Source: Saxidomus purpurata (Eukaryota; Mollusca; Bivalvia; Venerida; Veneridae). Taken from it: a stretch of 64,000 bases of DNA. The notes beneath the pieces were generated by a model that was not told the origin of the DNA, made no database searches, and saw only the letters and a list, made by a program, of their open reading frames with translations. Positions 46,752 to 56,660 of this stretch are shown in pieces (position 1 is the stretch's first letter; every line of letters starts with the position of its first letter). The stretch is taken from NCBI GenBank assembly GCA_022818135.1, contig JAFMSR010000014.1, positions 40,319,708 to 40,383,707 on the forward strand. Direction: 5' to 3'. The position numbers were made by a program, and so were the translations under genes.

Positions 46752-48428
46752 CAAGAGCTGTCAGTAGGACAGCGCGCTCGACTTTTTAGTGATTGCCTAT
46801 AAAACAAAACTTGAACAGTTAAGGGCACACAAGACTTTAACTAGGAATTTCTAAGTACAAATCAAGAAACATTTTCACAGAGTTATCTTCTCTTGCTTAC
46901 AGATAGGTCTCATGATGGTACATAAGTACTCCAACTTTCAAAGTAATATCTCAAATGGTTAAGTCAACAAGTGGACAAGAATGAAAATTTTAACTGAGTT
47001 TCTAAGTCAAAAAGGGCCATATTCAAATAAAATCCTTGACAGAATTACCTTCTCTTGTCTACAGATGGGGGTAATGATGTAAACAAGCATTCTAAGTTTC
47101 AAAGCAATATCTCAAAGGGTTAAGGCAATAAGTGGATTTTACCCATATTCAATGTATTTTCTCAGTAAAGAAGAGGCATAATTCTGTCAAAAACCTTGAC
47201 AGAGTTATGTTCTCTTTTCTGTTGATGTAGGTCCTGATGGTAAACAAGTATGGTTAGTTTCAAAGCAATACCTCCAATGGTTTTGAAATAAAGTGAGGTG
47301 GTACGAAAAACTTAACCAAGCTCAATACACTTTCTAAGTCAACAAGAGCCATGTTACACATGGTTAATCTCCCCGCCGGGAAGAAGTTACCTGAAGGTTG
47401 TACTTTCGTACATTTTACTTGGTGAGAGGATCCTTAAAAAGCCGTATAGTTATGGTCATGCTGAGTACAGTTTTCAAGTAAGTGGAAAAAGAATAAGGCA
47501 ATGAAGAGAAGGTTTGCAAAATTATATTAATGTTCATTATCAGTATAGGTATGATATTTTTCTATTTGACTAAAAGTAGGCAAGGTAGAGTTATTGTTCT
47601 TGCACACTGCACTTCCTACCAATGTGCTATGTCAGTGTATTAAGTTTGAAGAAAATCCCTCAAGTACTTTTGGAGTTATGCTCCGGAAATTTTTTTTCAA
47701 GTAAATCTGATAAAGGGGAATAACTCTAAAAGTAGGCAAGGTAGAGTTATTGTTCTTACACACTGCACTTCCTACCAATGTGCTATGTCAGTGTATTAAG
47801 TTTGAAGAAAATCCCTCAAGTACTTTTGGAGCTATTGTCTGGACAAAACTTTTAAAGTAAATCTGATAAAGGGGAATAACTCTAAAAGTAGGCAAGGTAG
47901 AGTTATTGTTCTTGCACACTGCACTTCCTACTAATGTGCTATGTCAGTGTACTAAGTTTGAAGTAAATCCCTCAAGTACTTTTGGAGTTATACTTCGGAC
48001 AAAGTTTCAAGTAAATCTGATAAAGGGGAATAACTCTAAAAGTAGGCAAGGTAGAGTTATTGTTCTTACACACTGCACTTCCTACTAATGTGCTCTGTCA
48101 GTGTATGAAGTTTGAAGAAAATCGCTCAAGTACTTTTGGAGTTATGCTCCGGACAAAATAGGGACGCACGGACGGACGGACGGACGGACGGAGACCATTT
48201 CTAATATCCACTTCGCCTTTGGCGGGGATAAAAAAAGGGCCATATGTACTCTTGTCTGTAGATGAAGGTTATGATGGTAAACAAGTATGGTAAGTTTCAA
48301 AGCCATACCTCTAATACTTTTGAAAAAAGTGGGGTGGTACAAAAAACTTAACCAAGGTGTGACACCAACGCCGACACCGACGCCGGGGCGAGTAGGATAG
48401 CTCCCCTTTTCTTCGAAAAGTCGAGCTA
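46752..48428 (+). mobile_element. HINE-like element ending in TCGAGCTAA, complete copy with nested element
   Basis: Left end AAGAGCTGTCAGTAGGACAG is followed by GCGCTCGAC. The right end is a GCCGACACCGACGCCGG tract, then TAGCTCCCCTTTTC TTC GAAAAGTCGAGCTA. The right end folds into a hairpin, and its GTCGAGC is the inverse of GCTCGAC near the left end. The core has units of about 160 bp (AGTTTCTAAGTCAAAAAGGG). Another element (47363-48232) is inserted in one unit. It has no coding capacity. Confidence 0.72.
47363..48232 (+). mobile_element. Nested pearl-like element with about 140-bp units
   Basis: Left ATCTCCCCGCC and right GGCGGGGATA are inverted matches. CGCCTTTGGCG forms the right hairpin, preceded by an ACGG tract (GCACGGACGGACGGACGG). 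Four units carry 'TCTGATAAAGGGGAATAACT', 'AGTAGGCAAGGTAGAGTTAT' and 'CTTCCTACCAATGTGCTATG', with few differences, so amplification is recent. It lies inside the TCGAGCTAA-type element. Confidence 0.8.
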
Positions 48429-48640
48429 ATAATAAAGCATTATGGACGATATGAACATTATAGCGTAGCGGTGCCGTCAAACTATGCTCGCCAACATTTT
48501 CGACAAACTTTCTCAAACTGTTATAGATTTTGACATTTGTTGTTAATTCCAGCCATTACTTTTGCATTTTATGCTTTAGTATAATTATCATTTTGGAGAA
48601 TTTTTTTCACCCGAAACTGCGAACGAGCAGCTTTATGTTT

Positions 48641-49078
48641 GTGTTAGTTTTTGAGTCTACTCGTGCAGTCGAGATCGATGCCAGACAAAAAACTGAAAGT
48701 AACTATATATAGCCTAAATATTTATTCACAAAAATGTGTATTATTACTAAATAAAGTAATGCGTAACAAATGTTACAATGACCATGTATCAAACCTTGCA
48801 CAACTATAAATTTTAAGTAAATTACAATGATTTGTATCATGGCTACTGCATATTTGTATAGGAAAACACTGTACTGTATTTGTGATAATTTGCATTGTGT
48901 ATGTGGCGGAGCTTAGACCGTGCTCTATCTACAATAGAGCACATGATCTATCTGCAATAGAGAACACTTTTCAGATTTTTTTTTCAAAAACAAGCAACAA
49001 TTGCCAAAGAAGAAAGATGTAGCTCTGTAAAATTTACTTAAACTTAAATGTTTAAGTGGAATGGAAGGGTGGACATAC
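48641..49078. other. AT-rich intergenic stretch
   Basis: No gene was recognised. A short inverted pair around TCTATCTACAATAGAGCACA lies at 48920-48965. Confidence 0.3.
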
Positions 49079-49079
49079 A

Positions 49080-50046
49080 TACGGAAGCCCAATAGTGCCA
49101 CTTTGTTTGTTTTTTAATTGCTTTTTTCAACATAACTAAGTTGAAAATTCAAGATAGTAAGTTGAATATTCAAGATACTAAGTTGAAAATTCAACTTACT
49201 AAGTTGAATATTCAAGATACAAAGTTGAAAATTCAACTTACTAAGTTGAAAATTCAACTTACTAAGTTGAATATTCAAGATACTAAGTTGAATATTCAAC
49301 TAAGTTGAATATTCAAGATACTAAGTTGAAAATTCAACTTACTAAGTTGAAAATTCAACTTACTAAGTTGAAAATTCAAGATACCAAGTTGAAAATTCAA
49401 GATACTTAAGTTGAAAATTCAACTTAGTAAGTTGAATATACAAGATACTAAGTTGAATATTCAACTTACTAAGTTGAATATTCACCTAACTTAGTTGAAT
49501 ATTCAAGATACTAAGTTGAAAATTCAACTTACTAAGTTGAAAATTCAAGATACTAAGTTGAAAATTCAACTTACTAAGTTGAAAATTCAAGTTACTGATT
49601 TTAGTACTTAGTATCTTGAATTTTCAACTTAGTAAGTTGAATTTTCAACTTAGTATCTTGAATATTCAACTTAGTATCTTGAATATTCAACTTATTAAGT
49701 TGAATTTTCAACTTAGTATCTTGAATATTCAACTTAGTAAGTTGAATTTTCAACTTAGTATCTTGAATATTCAACTTAGTATCTTGAATATTCAACTTAG
49801 TAAGTTGAATTTTCAACTTAGTATCTTGAATATTCAACTAAGTATCTTGAATATTCAACTTGGTAAGTTGAATTTTCAACGTAGTATCTTGAATATTCAA
49901 CTTAGTAAGTTGAATATTCAACTTGGTAAGTTGAATTTTCAACTTAGTATCTTGAATATTCAACTTACTATCTTGAATTTTCAACTTAGTTATGTTGAAA
50001 AAATCAATTAAAAAAACAAACAAAGTGGCACTATTGGGCTTCCGTA
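49080..50046. repeat. Large foldback element built of 21-bp monomers
   Basis: Outer ends ACGGAAGCCCAATAGTGCCA (left) and its reverse complement (right) are nearly identical for more than 60 bp. Inside, the left arm is about 22 units of AAGTTGAATATTCAAGATAC type. The right arm is about 18 units in reverse orientation. The turn lies at about 49587-49608. Units such as AAGTTGAATATTCAACTT are themselves perfect palindromes. Long ORFs on both strands with 7-residue repeats are by-products of the 21-bp period. Confidence 0.9.
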
Positions 50047-50093
50047 CATACATATACACGAACTCGAAACACGAGTCTTCTGAGCAGTTTATA

Positions 50094-50243
50094 TCATGCA
50101 GTTTTCATTTGTGAAAGCATGATGTCGTCGGAATCTAAAGGAACTTGTGAAAGAATGATATCGTCTAATTCTTCTAATTGAATGAATTCAAGTTCATTAG
50201 CCATCTGTAACAAAACATTATCCTGCAATTCTAAAATATCCAT
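50094..50243 (-). CDS. Small acidic ORF, unrecognised
   Basis: From an internal Met the frame reads MDILELQDNVLLQMANELEF and continues with an acidic segment that repeats LDDIILSQ / SDDIMLSQ before a stop (49 codons). The composition looks protein-like, for example the N-terminus of a larger multi-exon protein. The frame extends upstream to 50309, but that part is less protein-like. No family is recognised. It lies 50 bp from the foldback element. Confidence 0.3.
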   Translation of the reverse strand: MDILELQDNVLLQMANELEFIQLEELDDIILSQVPLDSDDIMLSQMKTA

Positions 50244-50430
50244 AATGCAGTGTTCATCTATCCTTAGCGTTCTTTTTTTAAGGGAACTGACAAAGGTCAG
50301 AGTGACCAAACAATATTAACGTGATCCCACCCACTTTGTTACGTCACACGATGTTTCGGGGCCTGTGAGCTGTCAATCAAAATGTACATGATGGTGTACG
50401 TGCCATTATCAACGTGCCATAATACAAATC

Positions 50431-50523
50431 AGATAGAGTGACTGTTTGCTCAAATAATTACGTCATTTCTCGGGGGCTACCCCTCGAAATAACATAATTA
50501 TTCTCGCAAACAGTACTCTATCT
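50431..50523. repeat. Foldback MITE, 93 bp
   Basis: AGATAGAGT...ACTGTTTGC and GCAAACAGTACTCTATCT form arms of about 43 bp, closing on CTCGGGGGCTACCCCTCG. A related half-element lies at about 55235-55300 (GGCTACGCCTCCTCAAAATA, TTCTCGCAAAAGTAT). Confidence 0.8.
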
Positions 50524-52085
50524 AATACATGTATACACGGGGTCAAAGTTCATATATAGATATATCAGACTAATACAATTAATTACTCAAGATTTCTATG
50601 CAAGCTAAAAATATTTATGTCAATTCAGTCTCAGAACGATGCACATGTACGTTGTATTACTAATTAAGGAAAACAATACTTACCTGAAAAAATTTTATAT
50701 TATATTCTTTATTTACAAAATGTGTAACCAAAATATAGGTCCGATTTCGAGCACTGCTTTTAGCCTATTGTAAAAACAACGGTAAAAAGGGTCGTAGCTC
50801 AGCGGTTAAATCAGGCTATAATGTGTATGACCAGGTACCAAGTGCAACGAAGCATTACACGTGATACCCGAGCATTGGGGATTTAGTTACGGGTCACAGG
50901 TGATGAATAGCGGTTAAGGGGGTGATGTTTTGACATACAGGGAAGGTATAGCCAGGATTTAAACGATTAATAGATTATTCACTAGTATTAGTTTATCAGT
51001 TAAAGTCCCAGGACCACATTGACAAGCAGCTCTTATTTTACCAAGAAAGATATCTTTCGGATGGAAATGACCTTTATTTGTACCAAAAACATTAATTATT
51101 TTACTTTTTAAATCGGCATACATGTTAGAAATATAGAGCAGTATTTTTTTCAATGACACTGCAAAAATTAAAAAAGGCTTCCTGGCAACTCTTTTCGTGA
51201 AAAGGCGACTTAAATACAAAAGAAATGAAAATATGTCAACATTGTTTTAGAGTGAATAGAACATTGTTTTATCATTATCATATAAGTATATTTATTTTAC
51301 AATATCAGTAAATTCAAAAAGATCATGGGACTTTAACCCTTACCCTACTGCATTTCTACAATTGTCTGGTCCCTTTTTTAATTTTGCTGGTCAAAGTGGA
51401 GCTTTCTAGATATTTACTTTCTGTGCAGGATAAAGTGCAGATTATGATCAGACTGTATACATGAAATGGTCGATCATGATTTGAACTGGTCTAAATAAAA
51501 GAAACACTTGCCACTAGACAAGAAACGTTGCTGTTGTTTGCTGTTATGAATAAGGCAGATACACAACAAACTGGTCAAATAATTTCTATATTACATGTAA
51601 AAACATTTAAGATAATATAACAAATATTTTCTTTTTGTATTTTATTCCATGACCTCTAATGCAGAGGCACTCCTTAGTCAGATGCACTGAATGAACTTTT
51701 TTACAATACAAAATCCTTGGTGGTAAAGTATCTTTTCTTATTCGTCAAGAATTTTCAGACATTGACATTGAATTATATAGGATAAGACATAGATTGAGCA
51801 CACTATTAATCTTTTTATTAGTACAAAACTTTGGCCAATATTCAATTATTTCACATAGAACACTCGCTGTTGGGAATCACTTGATCAAAATAATCTCTGA
51901 ACAAAAGCAAGGAAATTGAAAAGTGGATAAGATTTTTCGTTAATATTCTGATATATTTAGATATTGATGATTGCAACAACAAACACAACATCAAGTTATA
52001 ATTTTCCGGCAATATCTCTTACAAATTGAATTGTAAAAAGTACTTTCACGTAAGGAGTGTAACTTCATTGAACAGAACAGAAAAT
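50524..52085. other. AT-rich stretch with an uncertain tRNA-like phrase
   Basis: GGGTCGTAGCTCAGCGGTTA at about 50789 resembles a tRNA A-box, but no B-box follows at tRNA spacing. An 86-codon minus-strand ORF (50959-51219) contains FHPKDIFLGKIRAACQCGPG. It has no recognised family and is not called as a gene. Confidence 0.35.
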
Positions 52086-52087
52086 GT

Positions 52088-52325
52088 ATCTAAAGGAACA
52101 CTCCTTACATCAAACAAATTATATCCATCAAACATAAATCATGTGTTCAATGAATCAATACACTTTTAAAGAAAAACATGTTTCGAAAAACAGCCTCACT
52201 CATCATAGAGGCCTTCTGTATTAAATCACAATCCATCCATTAATTGAACAACAGCAACAGTTTTTTACTGTACACAGATTACTGAATGTTTTGCGGTACT
52301 GCAACATTTTAAAACGATAAGTACA
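52088..52325 (+). repeat. Dispersed repeat family B, copy 5
   Basis: AAGGAACACTCCTTACATCA, CAATCCATCCATTAATTGAA and TTTTGCGGTACTGCAACATT match copies 1 and 2. Confidence 0.55.
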
Positions 52326-52446
52326 TTGTTCAATTACATACAGTTTCACAATTTACATTTACAAGTCACGAATAATAGTCACCAGCAATTAATGTGATGT
52401 GATACTTTACACATGGAAATCATGAAAGAGATCGTTATGTTGAATG

Positions 52447-52640
52447 TACAGTAAACTCCGTATATAACGACTCCGGATATAGCGAAAATCCGGATATAAG
52501 GTACAAATGTTCTTTGCCCGAGTTTTTTTTTTCTCTTTATTTATTTTATATTAAAATGTCAAATATTTAAAGCAAACTCCGGAAATAAGGAACAAATTTA
52601 AATGGTCCCAAGGAGTTCGTTATAAGCGGAGTTTACTGTA
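52447..52640. repeat. Palindromic TA-flanked MITE, copy 4 (best copy)
   Basis: Starts TACAGTAAACTCCGTATATA and ends with GCGGAGTTTACTGTA, with target-like TA on both sides. Internal arms carry CCGGATATAGCGAAAATCCG and AAATGGTCCCAAGGAGTTCG. Confidence 0.87.
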
Positions 52641-52924
52641 TGAAACATTTCTAGAAAATTTAAAGAGTTGATAAATGAGATGTGGTGACAGTTTTATCAA
52701 TAAATTTGAAAATACAGTGCAAGCTGGAGAATAAACTGAATAAAATAGCAACCAATGTTTTGTAATAGTATTAATTTGGTTAATATAAACACTTGGTTAT
52801 AAAGGGATATCATATAATCATCTTACATATTCTTACAAACTTGAAGCAAGTTCATTTCGTCTATTATTTGCTTTTGAGAAATATATTTATATAACACAGA
52901 AATATAAAGAATGATGACACTTAC

Positions 52925-53097
52925 ACGAGGCCTATATCTTTTGAAATACACTGTAAGCTGACAAGATACTGTTGATTCAAGAGATACATCTCCAAACTAT
53001 AATTGTCTAGCCTAATCCCTTGTTCCCAGTCCAAACCGTTCGCCAAATTGCAAAATAACGTGAAATGTTCCAACTTCATACATTCATTTCTCTTCTT
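52925..53097 (-). CDS. Possible internal exon of an unrecognised minus-strand gene
   Basis: The segment lies between a pyrimidine-rich acceptor (...CAACATTGAACCAG) and a strong donor (CTCGT|GTAAGTG). The open frame starts KKRNECMKLEHFTLFCNLAN and continues with GLDWEQGIRLDNYSLEMYLL. The codon mix is protein-like. It does not join in phase with the coding-like exon at 53188-53293, so either an exon is missing, a base is missing, or the model is wrong. No domain is recognised. Confidence 0.35.
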
Positions 53098-53187
53098 CTG
53101 GTTCAATGTTGAAGGATATGTATGGATTTACACCAAATTAAGTTGGCCAGGCTTAGCATTTTTTATCAAGTGTCTGTATATTCTTAC

Positions 53188-53293
53188 TAAATAGTCTGTC
53201 TGGAATGAATGAGTGAGGATGCCCTTGCTCGTTCAAATTCCAATGCTGTTCGTATGCACTCAAATACCCAGGTTCATAAGTACTCCAATCCAT
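53188..53293 (-). CDS. Possible first coding exon of an unrecognised minus-strand gene
   Basis: ATG at 53293 opens MDWSTYEPGYLSAYEQHWNL and the frame reaches a strong donor (TTTA|GTAAGAAT) after 35 codons. An in-frame stop just upstream supports the start. Aromatic and acidic residues with no AT bias point to real coding. Nothing known was matched. Confidence 0.38.
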
Positions 53294-53372
53294 TTCCGCT
53301 CACAGATCAGAGTCAGTTACGGCACACAAATATTTCACTTGGAGGAAATACTGTTTGGCAATCAGTGTATTA

Positions 53373-53639
53373 TTAAAGACCGTGGGTAAGAACTTGTTTA
53401 ATGCAGATATTAAGATTTTGCTGACTCTTTTTGTGAGAAAGTTTTTGCGCTGTGAGGATAGAAGGTTTAGTACGAACTGTGGTTAAAAGTTGTAAAACTG
53501 TTGCAGCGGGATTTAAAACTCGAGGCTGTTCTAAGAAAATATAAGCCATTTGCTTATTGCGTTCATCCTTTAGCTGCCGCAATCTCAGAGGGAAAATAGC
53601 TTTTAAAAGTACGTTTTCTATGTTTCTTTTATCACGCAA
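53373..53639 (-). CDS. Coding-like ORF, unrecognised
   Basis: 88 codons, no ATG at the start (TTG). It includes FPLRLRQLKDERNKQMAYIF and LNPAATVLQLLTTVRTKPSI, which read like an alpha-helical protein. It lies between other coding-like segments on the same strand. It may be an exon of the same unknown gene or a relic. Confidence 0.25.
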   Translation of the reverse strand: MRDKRNIENVLLKAIFPLRLRQLKDERNKQMAYIFLEQPRVLNPAATVLQLLTTVRTKPSILTAQKLSHKKSQQNLNICIKQVLTHGL

Positions 53640-53685
53640 TGCGACTTGATATTAAACACCCGTCGTCCTAAACGTTACATTTATT

Positions 53686-53768
53686 TTATTTGTTCATTTG
53701 CTGGACTTTTATTGCTGGACGCCCGTTTTTGTCAGCTGCAAAGCTCCTAGTTCTTTTTTCTTTGTTAC
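53686..53768 (-). CDS. Possible terminal exon of an unrecognised minus-strand gene
   Basis: After an acceptor (TTTATATTTCAG) the frame reads NKEKRTRSFAADKNGRPAIK and ends VQQMNK-stop. AATAAA follows directly at 53680-53685. Upstream exons were not found in the higher coordinates. Confidence 0.25.
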
Positions 53769-53769
53769 C

Positions 53770-54507
53770 TGAAATATAAACAGTGTATATTCAATGTAAT
53801 ATAGTTTGCCTTCTTGAGCGTACGGTACTCCGTTTGTAGATTAGGCTTATTTATGACATGGGCCTACTATAATAGATATGAGTTAGTTCAGTATAGGTTG
53901 AGATAATCAAATCAAGTTGAGCTTGTCCTTTCTCAATTGGCTAATAGTCTTGGTATAAAAGAAATATACAATCTCGACTTAATTACACGGCACAAATTGC
54001 TCAGTACGTCATATACATTGTGATAAATTTCATCAATTTCGGAAAGTGCCAGTAATTGATTGAAATCTCGGAAAAGAGTCAAATATGACAAGTATAAAGC
54101 CATATCTACTACAGGCTAATAAATTGCCTGAGTGTGTCTTCATATAAATACAGATGACCTTACTTCATGAATTAATTGAATACATATGAAGACATCGTTG
54201 CGGATGTATCCACTTATAAAAGACGTTAACTAACAGCGATAACTAAAGTTGAGCCTAGAAAACTTTAGGTTTCAGTGTTATTTCCTCTTACTTTATGTAC
54301 TACTTCCAGTAATTCGCAACGGCAGGTAAAAAACCTCCGGCAAGAGAAACTTTAAAATCACTGTTATTTGATTATGTGTGTAATCAAAAATAAAACAGTT
54401 CAGTTGAAAAGTCATGTCAGCATACGAGATCTGCTGGATAGAAACGGTCTGTGCCGATTAAGTTTGTTTATTTAAGTGGCTTTTTTGTGATCAGAGACAA
54501 GGTGTGT
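53770..54507. other. AT-rich intergenic stretch
   Basis: No gene or repeat was recognised. Confidence 0.3.
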
Positions 54508-54838
54508 GCTTTACACTTTTGGTAAAGTACGTGCATTACACTTTCGGTAAAGTACGTACATTACACTTTTGGCAAAGTACGTACATTACACTTTAGGCAA
54601 AGTACGTACATTGACACTTTAGGCAAAGTACGTACATTACACTTTAGGCAAAGTCGTAATTTACACTTTAAACAAGTACGTACATTACAGTTTAGACAAA
54701 GTACGTACATTACACTTTAGGCAAAGTACGTAATTTACACTTTAAACAAGTACGTACATTACACTTTAGACAAAGTACGTACATTACACTTTAGGCAAAA
54801 TACGTACATTCCACTTTTGGCAAAGTACGTACATTACA
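54508..54838 (+). repeat. 25-bp minisatellite with GTACGTAC in every unit
   Basis: About 13 units of ACATTACACTTTAGGCAAAG plus TACGT. A three-unit block with the variants AATTTACACTTTAAACAAG and 'TTAGACAAAG' is present twice, so a larger block was duplicated. Confidence 0.88.
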
Positions 54839-56397
54839 ACCATTTACATTTTTCTTGATCTCATCTCTCATGAAGTGTACTAGATTACTGTAGTATGCAG
54901 AATATTGTATAAGTGCTCTTTCTTTAAAAAAAAACAGTTGAAGCCAATCTGTTGTACAACAATTTACCAGATAATAACTTTAAGTAGTGGGCAAATTTTG
55001 TTAGACGTAACTTCAGTAGATTTTACAAATGAATACATTTTCTATCACTTTTAATAAGTGAACACTTTGCTATACTATATAGCGCAAACAAACTACATAT
55101 TGCTATGTTCATTCTAATAAAAGATATCACAACTTCTCCTTTAATCATGGATTTTGGATGAATCTACGTGAGAGCAAACTGTTTATGACACCTTGCTTTG
55201 TGCAAGGGGGCAGAGCTTAAAACTGTACGTTATTACTCAGAGCCTAGGCTACGCCTCCTCAAAATAATGTTATCATTCTCGCAAAAGTATAATGTCTGTT
55301 ATATATTGTATCACTCTAATAATTTATACAGGTCCATGAACTGCTGAAAACTCCAAAAGAATAAAACATACGGCGTCATATTAATCAATGTTGGTGACGT
55401 CATAGATCTCGTTCCGAGGGCAGACAGATTTGCTCGAATACAAAAATGGTTGATTTAAACAATTTTGTTGATGAAATATACAGCAATCAACACTCGTCAT
55501 TGTATGATGACATTGGATTACTTTCTTTGAAAATAATATAAAAAGACATATTTTAGTATCTGTATTCAGAGCCGTGTACGTTCACAAAGCATCTTTCTCG
55601 AATACGTTCAGTTTATCAAAGTTTTCGCTCTTTCATCAGACATTCAACTTTAAGTTCTATGCAAAATTTGTTGCAATTGTTAGAAGATATCCTGTTTTTA
55701 GAATAAAGCTTTATTCAATATTCTATGTTATTAATGTTATGCAAATATAGTTTAAAAAAGACGTTTACGCTGGGCAACAGAATCGTAGCCAACATTGTAT
55801 GTAGAGATATGCACATTAAATTCAAATCGGATATTCTGCGTGACGTACGTTGAAATAAAGAACATTATTGTCATACTGTCATTTTTGAATTTGAAAAGAA
55901 CTGTGCTTCGGCAAATCAATATTAGTTTGCAGGTTTTCAAATGAAGAACAATCAACGAATGGCTACAAAGATAATAGGCCTATTTATAGAATGTCACTCG
56001 GGACTTGTCACGTGATATAGCGCAGTTTTTGCATCAAAGCAACAATAAAAACATTACCCTTAACAAATGCTCCTGTGTAAATGTGCGAGAAAAGTTGAAA
56101 TATTTCTGTGTTCCAACAACTGTGATATAAGAGTTTATATTATGAGCAAAAAAAATAATTAAAATATGTACCACTGAGTGTAAAATGTCTACATCTGAAT
56201 TAGGTCTGGGAAAATACCTGTATGGTGACATCGGGATAAAAAGTATAGAGGGATATTAGATGCACTGCCTGAAATGAGCATGAAATAGTGACACCTATTT
56301 AGGTTGCAAAAACTATTACGCCGATATATTTGTGAAGTTTAGAAACTAAAATTGTACAATTAACTGTCAATAACGCTAATGAGAGAATTTACTTCTG
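54839..56397. other. AT-rich stretch with a half foldback element
   Basis: A relic of the foldback MITE seen at 50431 lies at about 55235-55300. No gene was supported. ORFs at 55752-56231 lack family features. Confidence 0.3.
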
Positions 56398-56660
56398 CTA
56401 AACCAAACTATAATCAGTCGCCGATTAGCAAATATTGTACGATATAACTTACTGGAAATAAATGGCATTTATGTATAGTTAGAGATATTATAATTACTTT
56501 TAACTCTACATCACAAACTATTATATAAAGTTACACCATTTATAGCATTGTTTACATCCATTTTGAACGCGTGGGTCAAAATTTCGGGGTGATTTCTCAT
56601 AAAAAAATGAAGGTTTTGGTAGTATATATGCCCTTCGTCGGGTATTTACTATGTAATGAT
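56398..56660 (+). repeat. Dispersed repeat family F, copy 3
   Basis: ACCAAACTATAATCAGTCGC, AATAAATGGCATTTATGTAT, TTGTTTACATCCATTTTGAA and AGGTTTTGGTAGTATATATG align with 22203-22510. Confidence 0.62.

Larger units (their letters stand above)
46650..48640 (+). repeat. Dispersed repeat family E, copy interrupted by a 1.68-kb insertion
   Basis: Left part 46650-46750 (CAGTATAAATTCCTGTAAAG) and right part 48428-48640 (ATTATAGCGTAGCGGTGCCG, CGCCAACATTTTCGACAAAC, GAAACTGCGAACGAGCAGCT) together match the uninterrupted copy at 43850-44200. Confidence 0.6.

Noticed and set aside
49114..50059. Long ORFs with LNIQDTK / LNFQLSK repeats
   Set aside because: They are by-products of the 21-bp foldback monomers; the same appears on both strands.
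50789..50860. tRNA gene starting GGGTCGTAGCTCAGC
   Set aside because: There is no B-box at the right distance and no cloverleaf.
50959..51219. 86-codon minus-strand ORF as a gene
   Set aside because: The text looks partly protein-like, but there is no family, splice or promoter support; recorded only in the stretch description.
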